Part shown: positions 34,765-45,619 of the stretch, one piece after another | Position numbering within the stretch: the first letter of the stretch is position 1 | Layout: each line of letters opens with the position of its first letter | From: Gemmatimonadetes bacterium T265 | GTDB taxonomy: Bacteria; Gemmatimonadota; Gemmatimonadetes; Gemmatimonadales; Gemmatimonadaceae | Assembly (NCBI GenBank): GCA_019973575.1 | Contig: BPUI01000002.1 | Coordinates: forward strand, 372,001 to 436,000 | Length of the DNA: 64,000 nt | Direction of reading: 5' to 3' | Made by a program: the position numbers and the translations under genes | Notes under the pieces: model-generated | Seen by the model: only the letters and a program-made list of their open reading frames with translations | What the model was told of the DNA's origin: nothing | Databases searched by the model: none

Positions 34765-35415
34765 TCACAGCCCGCTCCGCACCCCGCCGAGCCAGCCGCG
34801 GAGGGCCGCGCGGGCGTGGTGCAGGTCGGAGCGCGCCGTGCCCTCGGGGATGCCTAACATCGCGCCGATCTCGGCGTGCTTGAAGCCCTCGACGTCGTGC
34901 AGCACGATCACCGCGCGCTGCCGCTCGGCCAGGCGCGCGAGCCCCTCGCGCAGGCGGTCGCGCAACTCGTCGCGCTCCGCGGGGTCGCGGTGCGGGCGCG
35001 GCGAGGCGACGCTCTCGGGGAGTTCGTCCGCGTCGCGCACCTTGCGGCGGCGCGCGATGTCGAGCGCCGCGTTGGCGACGATCCGGTGCAGCCACGCGCC
35101 GAACGCTTGCTCGGGGCGGAACCGGTCGAGCGCCTTGTAGGCGTGCAGGAATCCTTCCTGCACCGCGTCCTCGGCGTCCTCGTGCGTGAGCACGATCGCC
35201 CGCGCGACGACGTATGCGCGTCGCTGGTGCAGGCGGACGAGACCGGCAAACGCACCCGCGTCCCCGGCCTGCGCGCCGAGGACATAGCCGCGCTCGGCGG
35301 CCGCACGCTCGGCCGCCTCGTCGGTCGCGGCGAGGGGCCGCGGCCGCTCCGCGCGCGGGGCGCGGTCGGCGATCGCGAAGGGCAGCGGAAAGGGAAGCGC
35401 GTGGCCGTAAGACAT
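34765..35415 (-). CDS. ECF sigma factor (sigma-70 family)
   Basis: A 216-residue extracytoplasmic-function sigma factor. Region 2 is seen in DAEDAVQEGFLHAYKALDRF and FGAWLHRIVANAALDIARR; region 4 in ERQRAVIVLHDVEGFKHAEI and MLGIPEGTARSDLHHARAAL (helix-turn-helix). It heads a three-gene unit with a putative membrane anti-sigma factor and a Spy-like sensor, so it likely answers envelope stress. The ATG at 35415 is the start; an upstream extension lacks family sequence. Confidence 0.92.
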   Translation of the reverse strand: MSYGHALPFPLPFAIADRAPRAERPRPLAATDEAAERAAAERGYVLGAQAGDAGAFAGLVRLHQRRAYVVARAIVLTHEDAEDAVQEGFLHAYKALDRFRPEQAFGAWLHRIVANAALDIARRRKVRDADELPESVASPRPHRDPAERDELRDRLREGLARLAERQRAVIVLHDVEGFKHAEIGAMLGIPEGTARSDLHHARAALRGWLGGVRSGL

Positions 35416-35424
35416 CCGGCCAAG

Positions 35425-35452
35425 ATAACGCGGACCGGGCCGGCCTCGTTGG
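35425..35452 (-). promoter_or_regulatory. Possible ECF-type promoter of the sigma operon
   Basis: On the minus strand the sequence reads AAC (35448-35450), a 17-bp spacer, then CGTTAT (35425-35430), nine bases before the ATG at 35415. This resembles the AAC/CGT layout of ECF promoters and would fit autoregulation with a nearly leaderless transcript. The match is short and may be chance. Confidence 0.3.
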
Positions 35453-35464
35453 CGGACCGGGTGC

Positions 35465-37938
<2,474 letters not shown>

Positions 37939-37942
<4 letters not shown>

Positions 37943-38517
37943 GGCGCGCGCAGCTCCCGCGCGAGCCAGGCGCGCGCGCCGCGCCATTCGCGCTCGACCG
38001 TGGACAGCGACACGCCTAACGCCAGCGCCGTCTCGTCGGCCGTGAGGCCGGCGAAGAACCGGCACTCGACCACGCGCAGCTGCCGCGCGTCGAGCGCGCC
38101 GAGGCGCCGGAGCGCCTCGTCGAGCGCGAGCACCTCGTCCGGGCGCACCGCCTGCGCGGCGTCGTCGCCGAGCGTGACCAGGGCCGCGCCGCCCCCGCGC
38201 TTCTCCGCCGCGCGCCGGCGCGCGGCGTCGACGAGCACGTCGCGCATCGCCCGCGCGGCCACGGCGAAGAAATGCGCGCGTTCCGCGTCCGCCCCGGCGT
38301 CCGGCGGCGCGACGCGGGACGGCTGCAGCCGGACGTACGCTTCGTGGACGAGCGCGGTGGTGGACAGCGTCGCCCCGGCACGTCCGGCGCGCACGCGGTG
38401 GGCGAGCCGGTGCAGCTCGTCGTACGCGCGGGCGTACCAGTCGGCGAACGCGGCGGGGCCGCCGGGCCCGGTCGCCCCGAACCGCCGGGCGACGTCGTCG
38501 TCGCGACGGGGCTGCAC
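37939..38517 (-). CDS. ECF sigma factor of the kinase-linked (Sigma70_ECF) type
   Basis: A 192-residue sigma factor of the PF07638 type. Landmarks: ELHRLAHRVRAGRAGATLST, TALVHEAYVRL, HFFAVAARAMRDVLVDAARR (region 2) and RVVECRFFAGLTADETALAL then GVSLSTVEREWRGARAWL (region 4). Members usually sit next to serine/threonine kinases and may be activated by phosphorylation rather than by an anti-sigma factor. The downstream kinase overlaps by 4 bp. GTG start at 38517. Confidence 0.93.
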
Positions 38518-38679
38518 GTGAAGGGTTTTGAGGCCGTTTTGCGGAAAACGAAGTGGGGAGGCTTCGCGTGAAGCCCTCCGCCGATCGCGCGGCTCTCAGT
38601 AATGCGACGCCGCGCGGACGGCGGCAAGACCTCCTCGCGCCCGGAACCCGCGCGCACCCCTCTCGAACCCCCTCCGACC
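38518..38679. promoter_or_regulatory. Divergent intergenic region with two small hairpins
   Basis: 162 bp between a sigma gene (minus) and a lipoprotein gene (plus). A 6-bp stem CGTTTT/AAAACG (38535-38550) and a 5-bp stem GCTTC/GAAGC (38561-38574) lie in an AT-richer patch that is the likely promoter area. I cannot assign binding proteins. Confidence 0.4.
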
Positions 38680-39105
38680 ATGTCCCGACACCTTCCGGTC
38701 CCCCCGGCGACGTTCGCAATCCACGGCCTGTGCGCGGCCGCCCTCGCCGCGGCCCTCGCGGGCTGCAGCAGCGACTCGACGGCGCCCCCCACGACCTCCC
38801 TCGTGGGGAACTACGCGCTGACGACCGTCAACGGCTCGGCGCTGCCCTACACGGACGGGAGCGGCGACAAGATCGTCGGCGGTAGCCTCCAGGTAAACGG
38901 CAACAGCACGTACACGGCCGTCCAGCAGTCCGTCCCAGCCGGCGGCGGCACCGAGGTTGATAGCGCGACCTCCAACTGGTCGGGCAACAGCCGCGCGGCG
39001 CAGTTCTCCAACGGCATCAACAGCGTGAACTACCAGGGATCGCTGAACGGGTCGGTGCTCACCCTCGCCGGCGGTGGCCTCACCTGGGCGTACCAGAAGC
39101 AGTAG
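38680..39105 (+). CDS. Small lipoprotein, function unknown
   Basis: A 141-residue protein with a clear lipobox (ALAGC, Cys about residue 28), then a compact domain rich in Gly, Ser, Asn and Thr with the pattern LVGNYALTTVNGSALPYTDG. This beta-rich pattern is common in small surface lipoproteins of these phyla. No catalytic motifs are visible. It stands alone, divergent from the kinase-linked sigma gene and convergent with the HD gene. Confidence 0.75.
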   Translation: MSRHLPVPPATFAIHGLCAAALAAALAGCSSDSTAPPTTSLVGNYALTTVNGSALPYTDGSGDKIVGGSLQVNGNSTYTAVQQSVPAGGGTEVDSATSNWSGNSRAAQFSNGINSVNYQGSLNGSVLTLAGGGLTWAYQKQ

Positions 39106-39159
39106 CGGGGTGGGCGGCGCGGTCCGGCCAGCCGTGGCCGCGATCACGCCTCCACACCG

Positions 39160-39759
39160 TCAGAGTCCCAGTGCGCCCGCCTCCGCCTGCATCGCCGCGA
39201 GCACGCGCCCGACGTGTTCGTCGAGGTCGACCCCGAGTTCGGCCGCGCCGTTGATCACGTCGTCGCGGCTGACCCCGCGCGCGAATCCCTTGTCTTTCAT
39301 CTTCCGTCGCACGCCCGCCACATCGACGTCGGCCACACGCCGCGACGGCTTGACGAGCGCGGCCGCGGTGATCAGGCCGGTCAGTTCGTCGACCGCGAAC
39401 AGGGCGCGCGCCATCGGCGTCGTGCGCGGCGTGCCCGTATAGTCGGCGTGCGCCAGGACCGCATCGAGCACGTCCTCGGGGTAGCCGAGCGCGCGCAGGT
39501 GGAGCACGCCCGCGGCCGGGTGCTGTTCGGTGGCGGCGCGCTCGGCGTTCGGGTAACGCTCGTAGTCGAAGTCGTGTACGAGCCCGGCGAGCCCCCAGCG
39601 CGCCTCGTCCGCGCCGAAGTGCCGCGCGTAGGCGCGCATCGCGGCTTCGACGGCGAGCATGTGCTTGCGCAGCGACTCACCCGCCGTCCACTCGTGCACG
39701 AGGGCGAGCACGTCGGCGCGCGCGGGGAGGGGCGCCGCGCCGGGCGCCACGTCGGACAC
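39160..39759 (-). CDS. HD-domain phosphohydrolase-like protein
   Basis: A 199-residue HD-superfamily protein. The metal-binding pattern is seen as KHMLAVEAAMRAYA, LAGLVHDFDYERYP (His-Asp) and EQHPAAGVLHL. It resembles small HDIG-type proteins that hydrolyse nucleotides or phosphate esters; the substrate is unknown. It lies 7 bp after the HlyD gene on the same strand, so it may be the last gene of the TetR-TolC-HlyD operon although nothing functional links it. GTG start at 39759. Confidence 0.82.
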   Translation of the reverse strand: MSDVAPGAAPLPARADVLALVHEWTAGESLRKHMLAVEAAMRAYARHFGADEARWGLAGLVHDFDYERYPNAERAATEQHPAAGVLHLRALGYPEDVLDAVLAHADYTGTPRTTPMARALFAVDELTGLITAAALVKPSRRVADVDVAGVRRKMKDKGFARGVSRDDVINGAAELGVDLDEHVGRVLAAMQAEAGALGL

Positions 39760-39766
39760 GGCCGGG

Positions 39767-40957
39767 TCAGCGCGCGCCGCCGTTCGCCGCGGGCGCGGCG
39801 CCCGGCGCGGCCGCCGCGTTAGGCGCCGCGCCTTCCTTCGTCGCGACGCGGGCGTACACGCTCATCCCCGGGCGGAGCGGGCGGTTGGCGCCGAGCCCCT
39901 GCGTGATGCGGACGCGCACCGGCACGCGCTGCACGACCTTCGTGAAGTTGCCCGTCGCGTTGTCCGGCGGGAGGAGCGCGAACTTGGCGCCGCTCGCCGC
40001 CGAGATGCTCTCGACCACGCCCTTCGCGGTGGCGCCGTCGTAGGCGTCGACGTCGAGGTCGACCGGCTGGCCGATGCGGATGTCGTCGAGCTGCGTCTCC
40101 TTGAAGTTGGCCGTCACCCAGGTGCCCGTGTCGGCGACGACGCTCATGAGGGTCTGGCCGGGCTGCACGAGCTGGCCGACCTCGACCGTCTTCTTGGAGA
40201 CCACGCCGCTCACCGGGGCGGTGATGTGCGTGTAGGAGAGCTGCAGCTTGGCGTTGTCGAGCGCGGCGCGCGAACTGGCGAGGCGCGCGTCGGCGAGGCG
40301 GACGCCGGCCTGCGCGTTGCCGATCCCCGACCCGGCCGCCGCGGCCTGGCGCTGCGCGGCGGTCACCTGCGCCGCGGCCACGTCGACCGCGGCGCGCGCG
40401 CCGTCGAGCTGCTGTTGCGAGATGATCTGCTCCGCGGCGAGCTGCTGGTAGCGCGTGAAGTCGGCCTGCGCCTTGGCGAGCGTGGCGCGCGCGGCGGCGA
40501 CGTTCGCCTGGCCGGCGGCGGTCTGGCTCTCCGCCGTCTGCACGAGCGCCTCCGACGAGCCGCGGCCGCCGACCCCGGCCTGCGACGCCTGCAGGTCGGC
40601 CTGCGCCTGCGTCACGCGCACGGCGTAGTCGGCGCTGTCGATCTGCACGAGCAGCTGGTCTTCCTTGACCGGCTGGTTCTCATCCACGGTCACGCGCTGG
40701 ACGTAGCCGCCGACCTTGGCGAGCACCGGGACGATGTGGCCGTCGACCTGCGCGTTGTCGGTGGTCTCGTGGGCGCGCGCGTAATTCCAGGTCTTGAACC
40801 CCCAGCCGCCGCCGAGGAGCAGGAGCACGGCGATGATCGGCAGGACGATGCGCCGGCGGTTGCCGGCCGGCGCGGGCGCGGCGGGAGGCGGGGCCGGCGC
40901 GGGAGCGGGGGCGGCCGGCGGGGCGGGGGCGGGCTCGGGTCGGGTCGCGGTGGACAT
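39767..40957 (-). CDS. HlyD/EmrA-type membrane fusion protein
   Basis: A 396-residue efflux adaptor: a Pro/Ala-rich cytoplasmic N-terminus (about 33 residues), one membrane helix, a split biotinyl-lipoyl domain (GYVQRVTVDENQPVKEDQLL), a long coiled coil and a beta-barrel (ITAPVSGVVSKKTVEVGQLV, WVTANFKETQLDDIRIGQ). It links an inner-membrane pump to a TolC channel. The TolC gene is directly upstream, but the usual MFS pump (EmrB) is not in the cluster. The last 20 residues are low-complexity Ala/Pro. Confidence 0.93.
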   Translation of the reverse strand: MSTATRPEPAPAPPAAPAPAPAPPPAAPAPAGNRRRIVLPIIAVLLLLGGGWGFKTWNYARAHETTDNAQVDGHIVPVLAKVGGYVQRVTVDENQPVKEDQLLVQIDSADYAVRVTQAQADLQASQAGVGGRGSSEALVQTAESQTAAGQANVAAARATLAKAQADFTRYQQLAAEQIISQQQLDGARAAVDVAAAQVTAAQRQAAAAGSGIGNAQAGVRLADARLASSRAALDNAKLQLSYTHITAPVSGVVSKKTVEVGQLVQPGQTLMSVVADTGTWVTANFKETQLDDIRIGQPVDLDVDAYDGATAKGVVESISAASGAKFALLPPDNATGNFTKVVQRVPVRVRITQGLGANRPLRPGMSVYARVATKEGAAPNAAAAPGAAPAANGGAR

Positions 40958-40989
40958 GGTTCGGTCCGATGGTGGCGATGTGAGACGAA

Positions 40990-42660
40990 CTACGGCAGGT
41001 CGACGACGGTACCCTGCGCGCGGGCGAGCGAGACGCGGGCGTTCTGGTACGCGGCGAGCGCGTCGACGTAGCCCGTGCGCGCGGTCGTGAGCGTCTGCGA
41101 CGCGGTGATCACGTCGGCGTTGCCCGAGACGCCCGCGCGGAAGCGGTCGCGGGCCTGCGCGACTTCCTGCTCCGCGAGGCCGAGCCGCTCGCGCGCGGCG
41201 GAGACCTGTTCGCGCGCGGAGCGCAGGTCGAGGAGCGAGCTGCGCACGTCGACCGAGGTCTGCGTCTGCAGGTCGCGGGCGCGCACGTCCAGCTCCGCCG
41301 CGGCGGCGCGCTGCTCCTGCTCGCGCCCCTGGCGCAGCCCGCCGGTGTAGATCGGCCACGAGACCTGCACGCCGTACGTGTACGTGTTCAGGAGCCGGCT
41401 GCGGGTGAAGCCCAGCCCCGTGTTGCCGTCGTCGACGAAGGCCTGGAGCGCCGGGTAGCGCTCGGCCTGGATCGCGCGCGCGGTCTGCTGCGCGGCCTGG
41501 GCCTGCTCGGCCGCGACGCGGAGGTCGGCCCGGCGCGTCGCGGCGACGCGTTCGGCCGCGCCCTCGTCGGGCAGCAGCCCGCTGGTGTCGACCGGCAGCG
41601 CCGTGAGGCGGTCGGTGAGTGTGAGCGTCTGGTCGAGGGAAACGCCGACCGCACGGTTGAGGTCCAGGCGCGCGCGGTCGCGCGTGTTGCGGGCCGCGAT
41701 GAGGGACGCGCGCGTGGCCGCGAGCTGCGACTGGGCGCGCGTCACGTCGAGCGCGACGCCGGTGCCGGCGATGAGTTGCTGGCGCGCGATGGTGAGCAGC
41801 TCGGAGGCGAGCACCGAATCGGCGAGGCGGTTGTCGAGCTGCGCCTCGGCCTGCTGCACGCGGAGGTACGTCACGGCCGCGCTCGCGGCCGCGAGCTGCC
41901 CCTGGTTCTCGGCGTCGGCCGTGCCCGCGCGCACGAGCGTGCGCGAGGCCCGCACGCGCGCGCGCGCGCTGAGGTCGAGGAGCGTCGCCGCGAGGCGGGC
42001 GCGGAAGTCGTAGATGTTGACGGGCCCAGCGATCTGCCCGTTCGGGTCGAAGAGCGGCGGCTGCCCCGGCACGCTCGGGAAGGTGATGCCGAACGAGGCC
42101 GTGTTGAACGTGCGCTGGTTCTGGCTCCCGAGCGCCGACAGCGAGGGGAGGAGCGACGACTGGCTCTGCCGCAGGCGGCCCCGCGCCTGGTCGATGCGGT
42201 AGCGCGCCTCCTCGGAGTTGGCGCTCTGCACGGCGGCGAGACGCGCCGCGCCGCCGAGTGACAGCGGACCGACGGGGGCGGCGCTGAGCGACGCCGCGCC
42301 GGCCTGGCCCGCGTCGCCCGGGGTGCGCGGCGCGCCGGGGTTCCCGGGCGTCACGGGCGCGCCGGTCGTCGTCCCGTTGCCGGGGACGTTGGGCGACGTG
42401 GGCGACGTGGTGGGCGCGGCTGGCGCCCCGGGGTTCGGGAGCGTCGACCCCGGGGTCGACGGCGACGTCGGACTCGACGGCGTCGAGCTCGGCGACCCGG
42501 GGCTCGGCGGGGCCGGGCTCGGGGAGCTCGGCACGGGCACCTGTGCGAGCGCCGCCGAGCTCAGGGCGGCGCTCGCGAGCGTGGCCGCGACCGCCGCAAC
42601 GGCGAGGACGGGGGCGGCGCTCGGGCGGCGCCGCCGGGTCAAAGGCCTGCGGTCGTTCAT
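40990..42660 (-). CDS. TolC-family outer-membrane efflux protein
   Basis: A 556-residue outer-membrane channel protein with a signal peptide (cleavage after SAALAQ, about residue 40), a Pro/Ser/Thr-rich segment of about 75 residues, and two TolC-type helical repeats. Family blocks include VSWPIYTGGLRQGREQEQRA and YVDALAAYQNARVSLARAQG at the end. The Pro-rich insert is unusual for TolC and may be an extended periplasmic tether. Its ATG overlaps the tetR-like stop as ATGA. Expression is probably controlled by that repressor. Confidence 0.92.
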   Translation of the reverse strand: MNDRRPLTRRRRPSAAPVLAVAAVAATLASAALSSAALAQVPVPSSPSPAPPSPGSPSSTPSSPTSPSTPGSTLPNPGAPAAPTTSPTSPNVPGNGTTTGAPVTPGNPGAPRTPGDAGQAGAASLSAAPVGPLSLGGAARLAAVQSANSEEARYRIDQARGRLRQSQSSLLPSLSALGSQNQRTFNTASFGITFPSVPGQPPLFDPNGQIAGPVNIYDFRARLAATLLDLSARARVRASRTLVRAGTADAENQGQLAAASAAVTYLRVQQAEAQLDNRLADSVLASELLTIARQQLIAGTGVALDVTRAQSQLAATRASLIAARNTRDRARLDLNRAVGVSLDQTLTLTDRLTALPVDTSGLLPDEGAAERVAATRRADLRVAAEQAQAAQQTARAIQAERYPALQAFVDDGNTGLGFTRSRLLNTYTYGVQVSWPIYTGGLRQGREQEQRAAAAELDVRARDLQTQTSVDVRSSLLDLRSAREQVSAARERLGLAEQEVAQARDRFRAGVSGNADVITASQTLTTARTGYVDALAAYQNARVSLARAQGTVVDLP

Positions 42661-43310
42661 GCGTTCGATTCGGGAGTAGGGCGGAGAGCGTGAAACGCGA
42701 AGTCCCGCAGCTGCGCGAACACCTGGTCGGGGGAGAGGGCCTGCAACGTCGGCATGAACGCCTGGTTGGGACCCATCCAGAGCGAGTGAGTGATGAACAT
42801 GGCCGAGAGCATACGAGCTGCCGCGTAGGGCTCGACGGCCCGAAACTCCCGCCGCTCGACCCCGCGCGCGATCACGCCGCCGATGAGTCTGTTGGCGCGC
42901 GTGAGCACCTCGGCCGCATAGAACTCGACGAGGTCGGGGAAGCGGTGCAGCTCGCTCACGATCAACCGATAAACCGTGCGGTAGGGCTCGGCGCGCAGGT
43001 AGTTCCACCACTGCGCCATACAGGCATCGAGCTGGCTCGCGGCGCTCGCGTCGGGGGCGGCTTCGATGGCGCGAGAGAGGCGGTCGAGCCGGTCGACGAC
43101 GGTCTGGCGGACGACCTCGCGGAACAGGGCTTCCTTGTTCGGGAAGTAGAGGTAGATGGTGCCCTTGGCGATCCCGGCCCGGCGCGCAATATCCTCGAGC
43201 CGCGCGCCCACAAGTCCGAATTCGCCGAAGATTTCGAGGGCGGCTTCGAGGATTTGTTGCGGGCGTTCGTCGGGCGCGCGGCGCCGGGTAGAATCACAAG
43301 CGAGAGACAT
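42657..43310 (-). CDS. TetR/AcrR-family transcriptional repressor
   Basis: A 217-residue regulator. The N-terminal DNA-binding domain is typical: QQILEAALEIFGEFGLVGAR then LEDIARRAGIAKGTIYLYFP and NKEALFREVV; the rest is a helical ligand-binding domain. It is the first gene of an operon with tolC-like and hlyD-like genes and probably represses them until an efflux substrate binds. An inverted repeat nine bases before its ATG is the likely operator. Confidence 0.93.
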   Translation of the reverse strand: MSLACDSTRRRAPDERPQQILEAALEIFGEFGLVGARLEDIARRAGIAKGTIYLYFPNKEALFREVVRQTVVDRLDRLSRAIEAAPDASAASQLDACMAQWWNYLRAEPYRTVYRLIVSELHRFPDLVEFYAAEVLTRANRLIGGVIARGVERREFRAVEPYAAARMLSAMFITHSLWMGPNQAFMPTLQALSPDQVFAQLRDFAFHALRPTPESNA

Positions 43311-43318
43311 CTGATTAC

Positions 43319-43332
43319 TGACTGGTCAGTCA
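43319..43332. promoter_or_regulatory. Palindromic operator of the TetR-type repressor
   Basis: TGACTG-GT-CAGTCA, a 6-2-6 inverted repeat just upstream of the repressor ATG at 43310. TetR-family autoregulatory sites often have this TGAC...GTCA form, so repressor binding here would block transcription of the whole efflux operon. Confidence 0.7.
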
Positions 43333-43347
43333 TTACAATCTGCAAGA

Positions 43348-43371
43348 AACGGGGCGCTTGCGCGCCCCGTT
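43348..43371 (-). terminator. Intrinsic terminator after the small membrane protein gene
   Basis: A perfect 10-bp stem (43348-43357 with 43362-43371) with a four-base loop. On the minus strand it is followed by TTCTT. It lies 22 bp beyond the stop of the gene at 43394 and separates that transcript from the repressor operon. Confidence 0.7.
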
Positions 43372-43393
43372 CCCGTTTCGCCGTCCGCGGTCG

Positions 43394-43597
43394 TTACTTC
43401 GTCGATTCGGCCGCGGGCGCGCCCGCCTTTTCGGCGTTGAGGTGGTGGTTGGTCCACCGGACCATGCCGAAGAGGAAGCTGCCGAGCAGGACTGCACCGG
43501 CGATGAAGCCGACGAACGCGGCGCCCTTGTCGTCGCTGACGTCGTGGTGGGCGGCGTGGCCGTGCGCGCCGTCCGCGTGACTGCCGTCGTGTGCCAT
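43394..43597 (-). CDS. Small His-rich single-span membrane protein
   Basis: A 67-residue protein with a His/Asp/Ala-rich N-terminus (seven His in about 22 residues), one membrane helix (about residues 27-45) and an Ala/Glu tail. The His cluster could bind metal, but this is a guess. It lies 10 bp after the cyclophilin gene on the same strand and is followed by a good terminator, so the two form a short operon. I do not recognise the family. Confidence 0.65.
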   Translation of the reverse strand: MAHDGSHADGAHGHAAHHDVSDDKGAAFVGFIAGAVLLGSFLFGMVRWTNHHLNAEKAGAPAAESTK

Positions 43598-43607
43598 GCG
43601 CGCTCCC

Positions 43608-44069
43608 TCAGCTCACGCGGACCGTGTTCATCACGTCGCTGCCCGAGATCTGGCGCACGACGTCCATCCCCTCGACCACCTTGCCGAACACGGTGTGCAC
43701 CCCGTTGAGGTGGCGCGTGTTGGGCGTGCTGAGGACGATGAAGAACTGACTCCCGCCGGTGTTGGCGCCCGCGTGCGCCATCGACAGCGCGCCCTCTTCG
43801 TGCTTGCGCGGGTTGCCCTTGAGCTCGTCGGGAATCGTGTACCCCGGGCCCCCGGTGCCGATGCGGCGGTCGCCGGCCGGCAGGTCGCGCGAGAGCGGGT
43901 CGCCGCCTTGGACGACGAAATCCGGGATCACGCGGTGGAATTTGACGCCGTCGTAGAAGTGCTCGTTGGCGAGCTTCTCGAAGTTGGCGACGGTCTTCGG
44001 GGCATCCGCGTCGTAGAGCTCGGCGACGATGGTGCCCTTGTTGGTCTCGAAGGTGGCGCGCTTGGACAT
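43608..44069 (-). CDS. Cyclophilin-type peptidyl-prolyl cis-trans isomerase
   Basis: A 153-residue cytoplasmic cyclophilin with no signal peptide. Catalytic landmarks are present: [20 protein letters not shown] (active-site Arg and Phe), [16 protein letters not shown] and [18 protein letters not shown]. It speeds proline isomerisation during folding. The size and order match bacterial PpiB. Confidence 0.95.
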   Translation of the reverse strand: MSKRATFETNKGTIVAELYDADAPKTVANFEKLANEHFYDGVKFHRVIPDFVVQGGDPLSRDLPAGDRRIGTGGPGYTIPDELKGNPRKHEEGALSMAHAGANTGGSQFFIVLSTPNTRHLNGVHTVFGKVVEGMDVVRQISGSDVMNTVRVS

Positions 44070-44134
44070 GGGAGGTAGAGAGGAGACACGCCCAAGCTAA
44101 GGGAGTCGGGGCGAAACGTGGACCCTACCATCGC

Positions 44135-45454
44135 CTAATCTTCGAGGAGCGCCGCCCGGAGCCGTGGCCCCACCGTCGCGGCGCCGTAGCGCGCGCGGAC
44201 TGCGGCCGCCGCGCGCGCGCGGCGCCGGTCGGCCTCGGCGTCGCTCAGCCCCCACACGGCCGCGAGCGCGTCGGCGAGCGCGTCGGAGTCGAACGCGTCC
44301 ACCGTCCACCCGAGCGCGCCGCCGTCGAGGATCTCTGCGGGGCCGCCGTGGTCGGGGCCGATCAGGAGAAGTCCGCGGAATGCCGCCTCGGGGAAGACCA
44401 TCCCGAACGGCTCGTCGAGCGGCAGCAGCGCGAACGCGTCACAGCGCGCGTAGACCGCGGCGAGCGCGGCCTCGTCCAGGTACCCGTGCCAGCGGACGGC
44501 GTCTCCGAGCCCGAGCGCGTCGCCTCGGGCGCGCAACCGGTCGAGCCACGCGCCCGTGCCGACGACGTGCAGCACGTGGGCCCCCGGTACGCGGGCGCGG
44601 AACCGCGCGAAGCCCTGCAGGACGCCGTCGACGTTCTTCATGGGTTCGAGACGCGCGTGCGCGAGCACGTGCAGTCCGCCGCCCGCGCGGTCGATTCCGG
44701 CGCGGCGCGGGCGCGCCCGCGGCTCGGGAATTACCGGCGGCACCACCGCGTCCACGGCGCGCCCGTACACGAGCCGCACGCTATCCGCGGAATATTCGCT
44801 TAGTGTGATGATTCGGTCCAGTCGGCGCACGCGCTCGACGTCGAGCGTGCGGTCGAGCGCGAAGCGCCAGCGCTCCGCGAGCCGGCGGCGGTAGGTCTCG
44901 AACTTCTGCGCGGCCCAGGCGACGTCGGGGAGGAAGGGCGCCGGTGCGTGCGGCGCCGTTTCGTCGGCGTACGGGCCCGCGCCGGCGCGCGCGACGGCGG
45001 TGCGCGCGGCCTCCGCGAAGTGCAGCTCGCGCGAGGGTTCGTTGCAGTGCCAGACCGCGCGCGCGCCGGGCGGCCGGCGCGTGGCGAGGATGGCGGGCGC
45101 GGGGGCGTTGTACGCGACCACGCCGGCGGCCCCCGCGAAGTACGGCGCGAGTCGCCGGGCCGAACCGAGAAGCCAGCGCCGGGGACTGCGGTAGAGCTTC
45201 CGCTCCAACCAGTCGCGGGGGACGCAGTCGACGCGGACGCCGTGCTCGGCCGCCCACGGCTGCCACGTGCCGGCGTCGTACTCGCGCGTGACCAGCCGCA
45301 CGTCGCACCCCAGCTCGCGGAGCAGCATGGCGTGGCGCAGGACGAGCACCTCCGCGCCCCCGACGGGGCCGAACGCCGGATGGAAGAGGGTCACGCGCGG
45401 CCGCGCCCGAGGGGCGGCGCGGACGGCGGGCCCGCGAGCGGGGAACGCGGTCAT
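44135..45454 (-). CDS. Glycosyltransferase family 4
   Basis: A 439-residue GT-B glycosyltransferase of the GT4 family. Visible: VTLFHPAFGPVGGAEVLVLR at the N-terminus, IITLSEYSADSV, ARLEPMKNVDGVLQGF, and the E-x7-E motif in EPFGMVFPEA. It probably adds a sugar (mannose-type donors are common) to a lipid-linked or surface glycan. The ATG at 45454 is chosen; a TTG precedes it. The gene is divergent from the first GT9 gene and belongs to the glycan-assembly block at 44-50 kb. Confidence 0.9.
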   Translation of the reverse strand: MTAFPARGPAVRAAPRARPRVTLFHPAFGPVGGAEVLVLRHAMLLRELGCDVRLVTREYDAGTWQPWAAEHGVRVDCVPRDWLERKLYRSPRRWLLGSARRLAPYFAGAAGVVAYNAPAPAILATRRPPGARAVWHCNEPSRELHFAEAARTAVARAGAGPYADETAPHAPAPFLPDVAWAAQKFETYRRRLAERWRFALDRTLDVERVRRLDRIITLSEYSADSVRLVYGRAVDAVVPPVIPEPRARPRRAGIDRAGGGLHVLAHARLEPMKNVDGVLQGFARFRARVPGAHVLHVVGTGAWLDRLRARGDALGLGDAVRWHGYLDEAALAAVYARCDAFALLPLDEPFGMVFPEAAFRGLLLIGPDHGGPAEILDGGALGWTVDAFDSDALADALAAVWGLSDAEADRRRARAAAAVRARYGAATVGPRLRAALLED

Positions 45455-45619
45455 CAAAGGGCGAGCATCAACAGCACGTCGGGGAGGACCGGTACGCTAA
45501 GCGAGCCGGGCGGGCAGGGCACGTGAAGCACCTCACGAACACCTGATCGCGAGTCGACCCCGAGTGAACGCGACGGCGGGAGATGTGAGTTCGCCGGGGA
45601 GTCTACATTCCCGGCCCGG

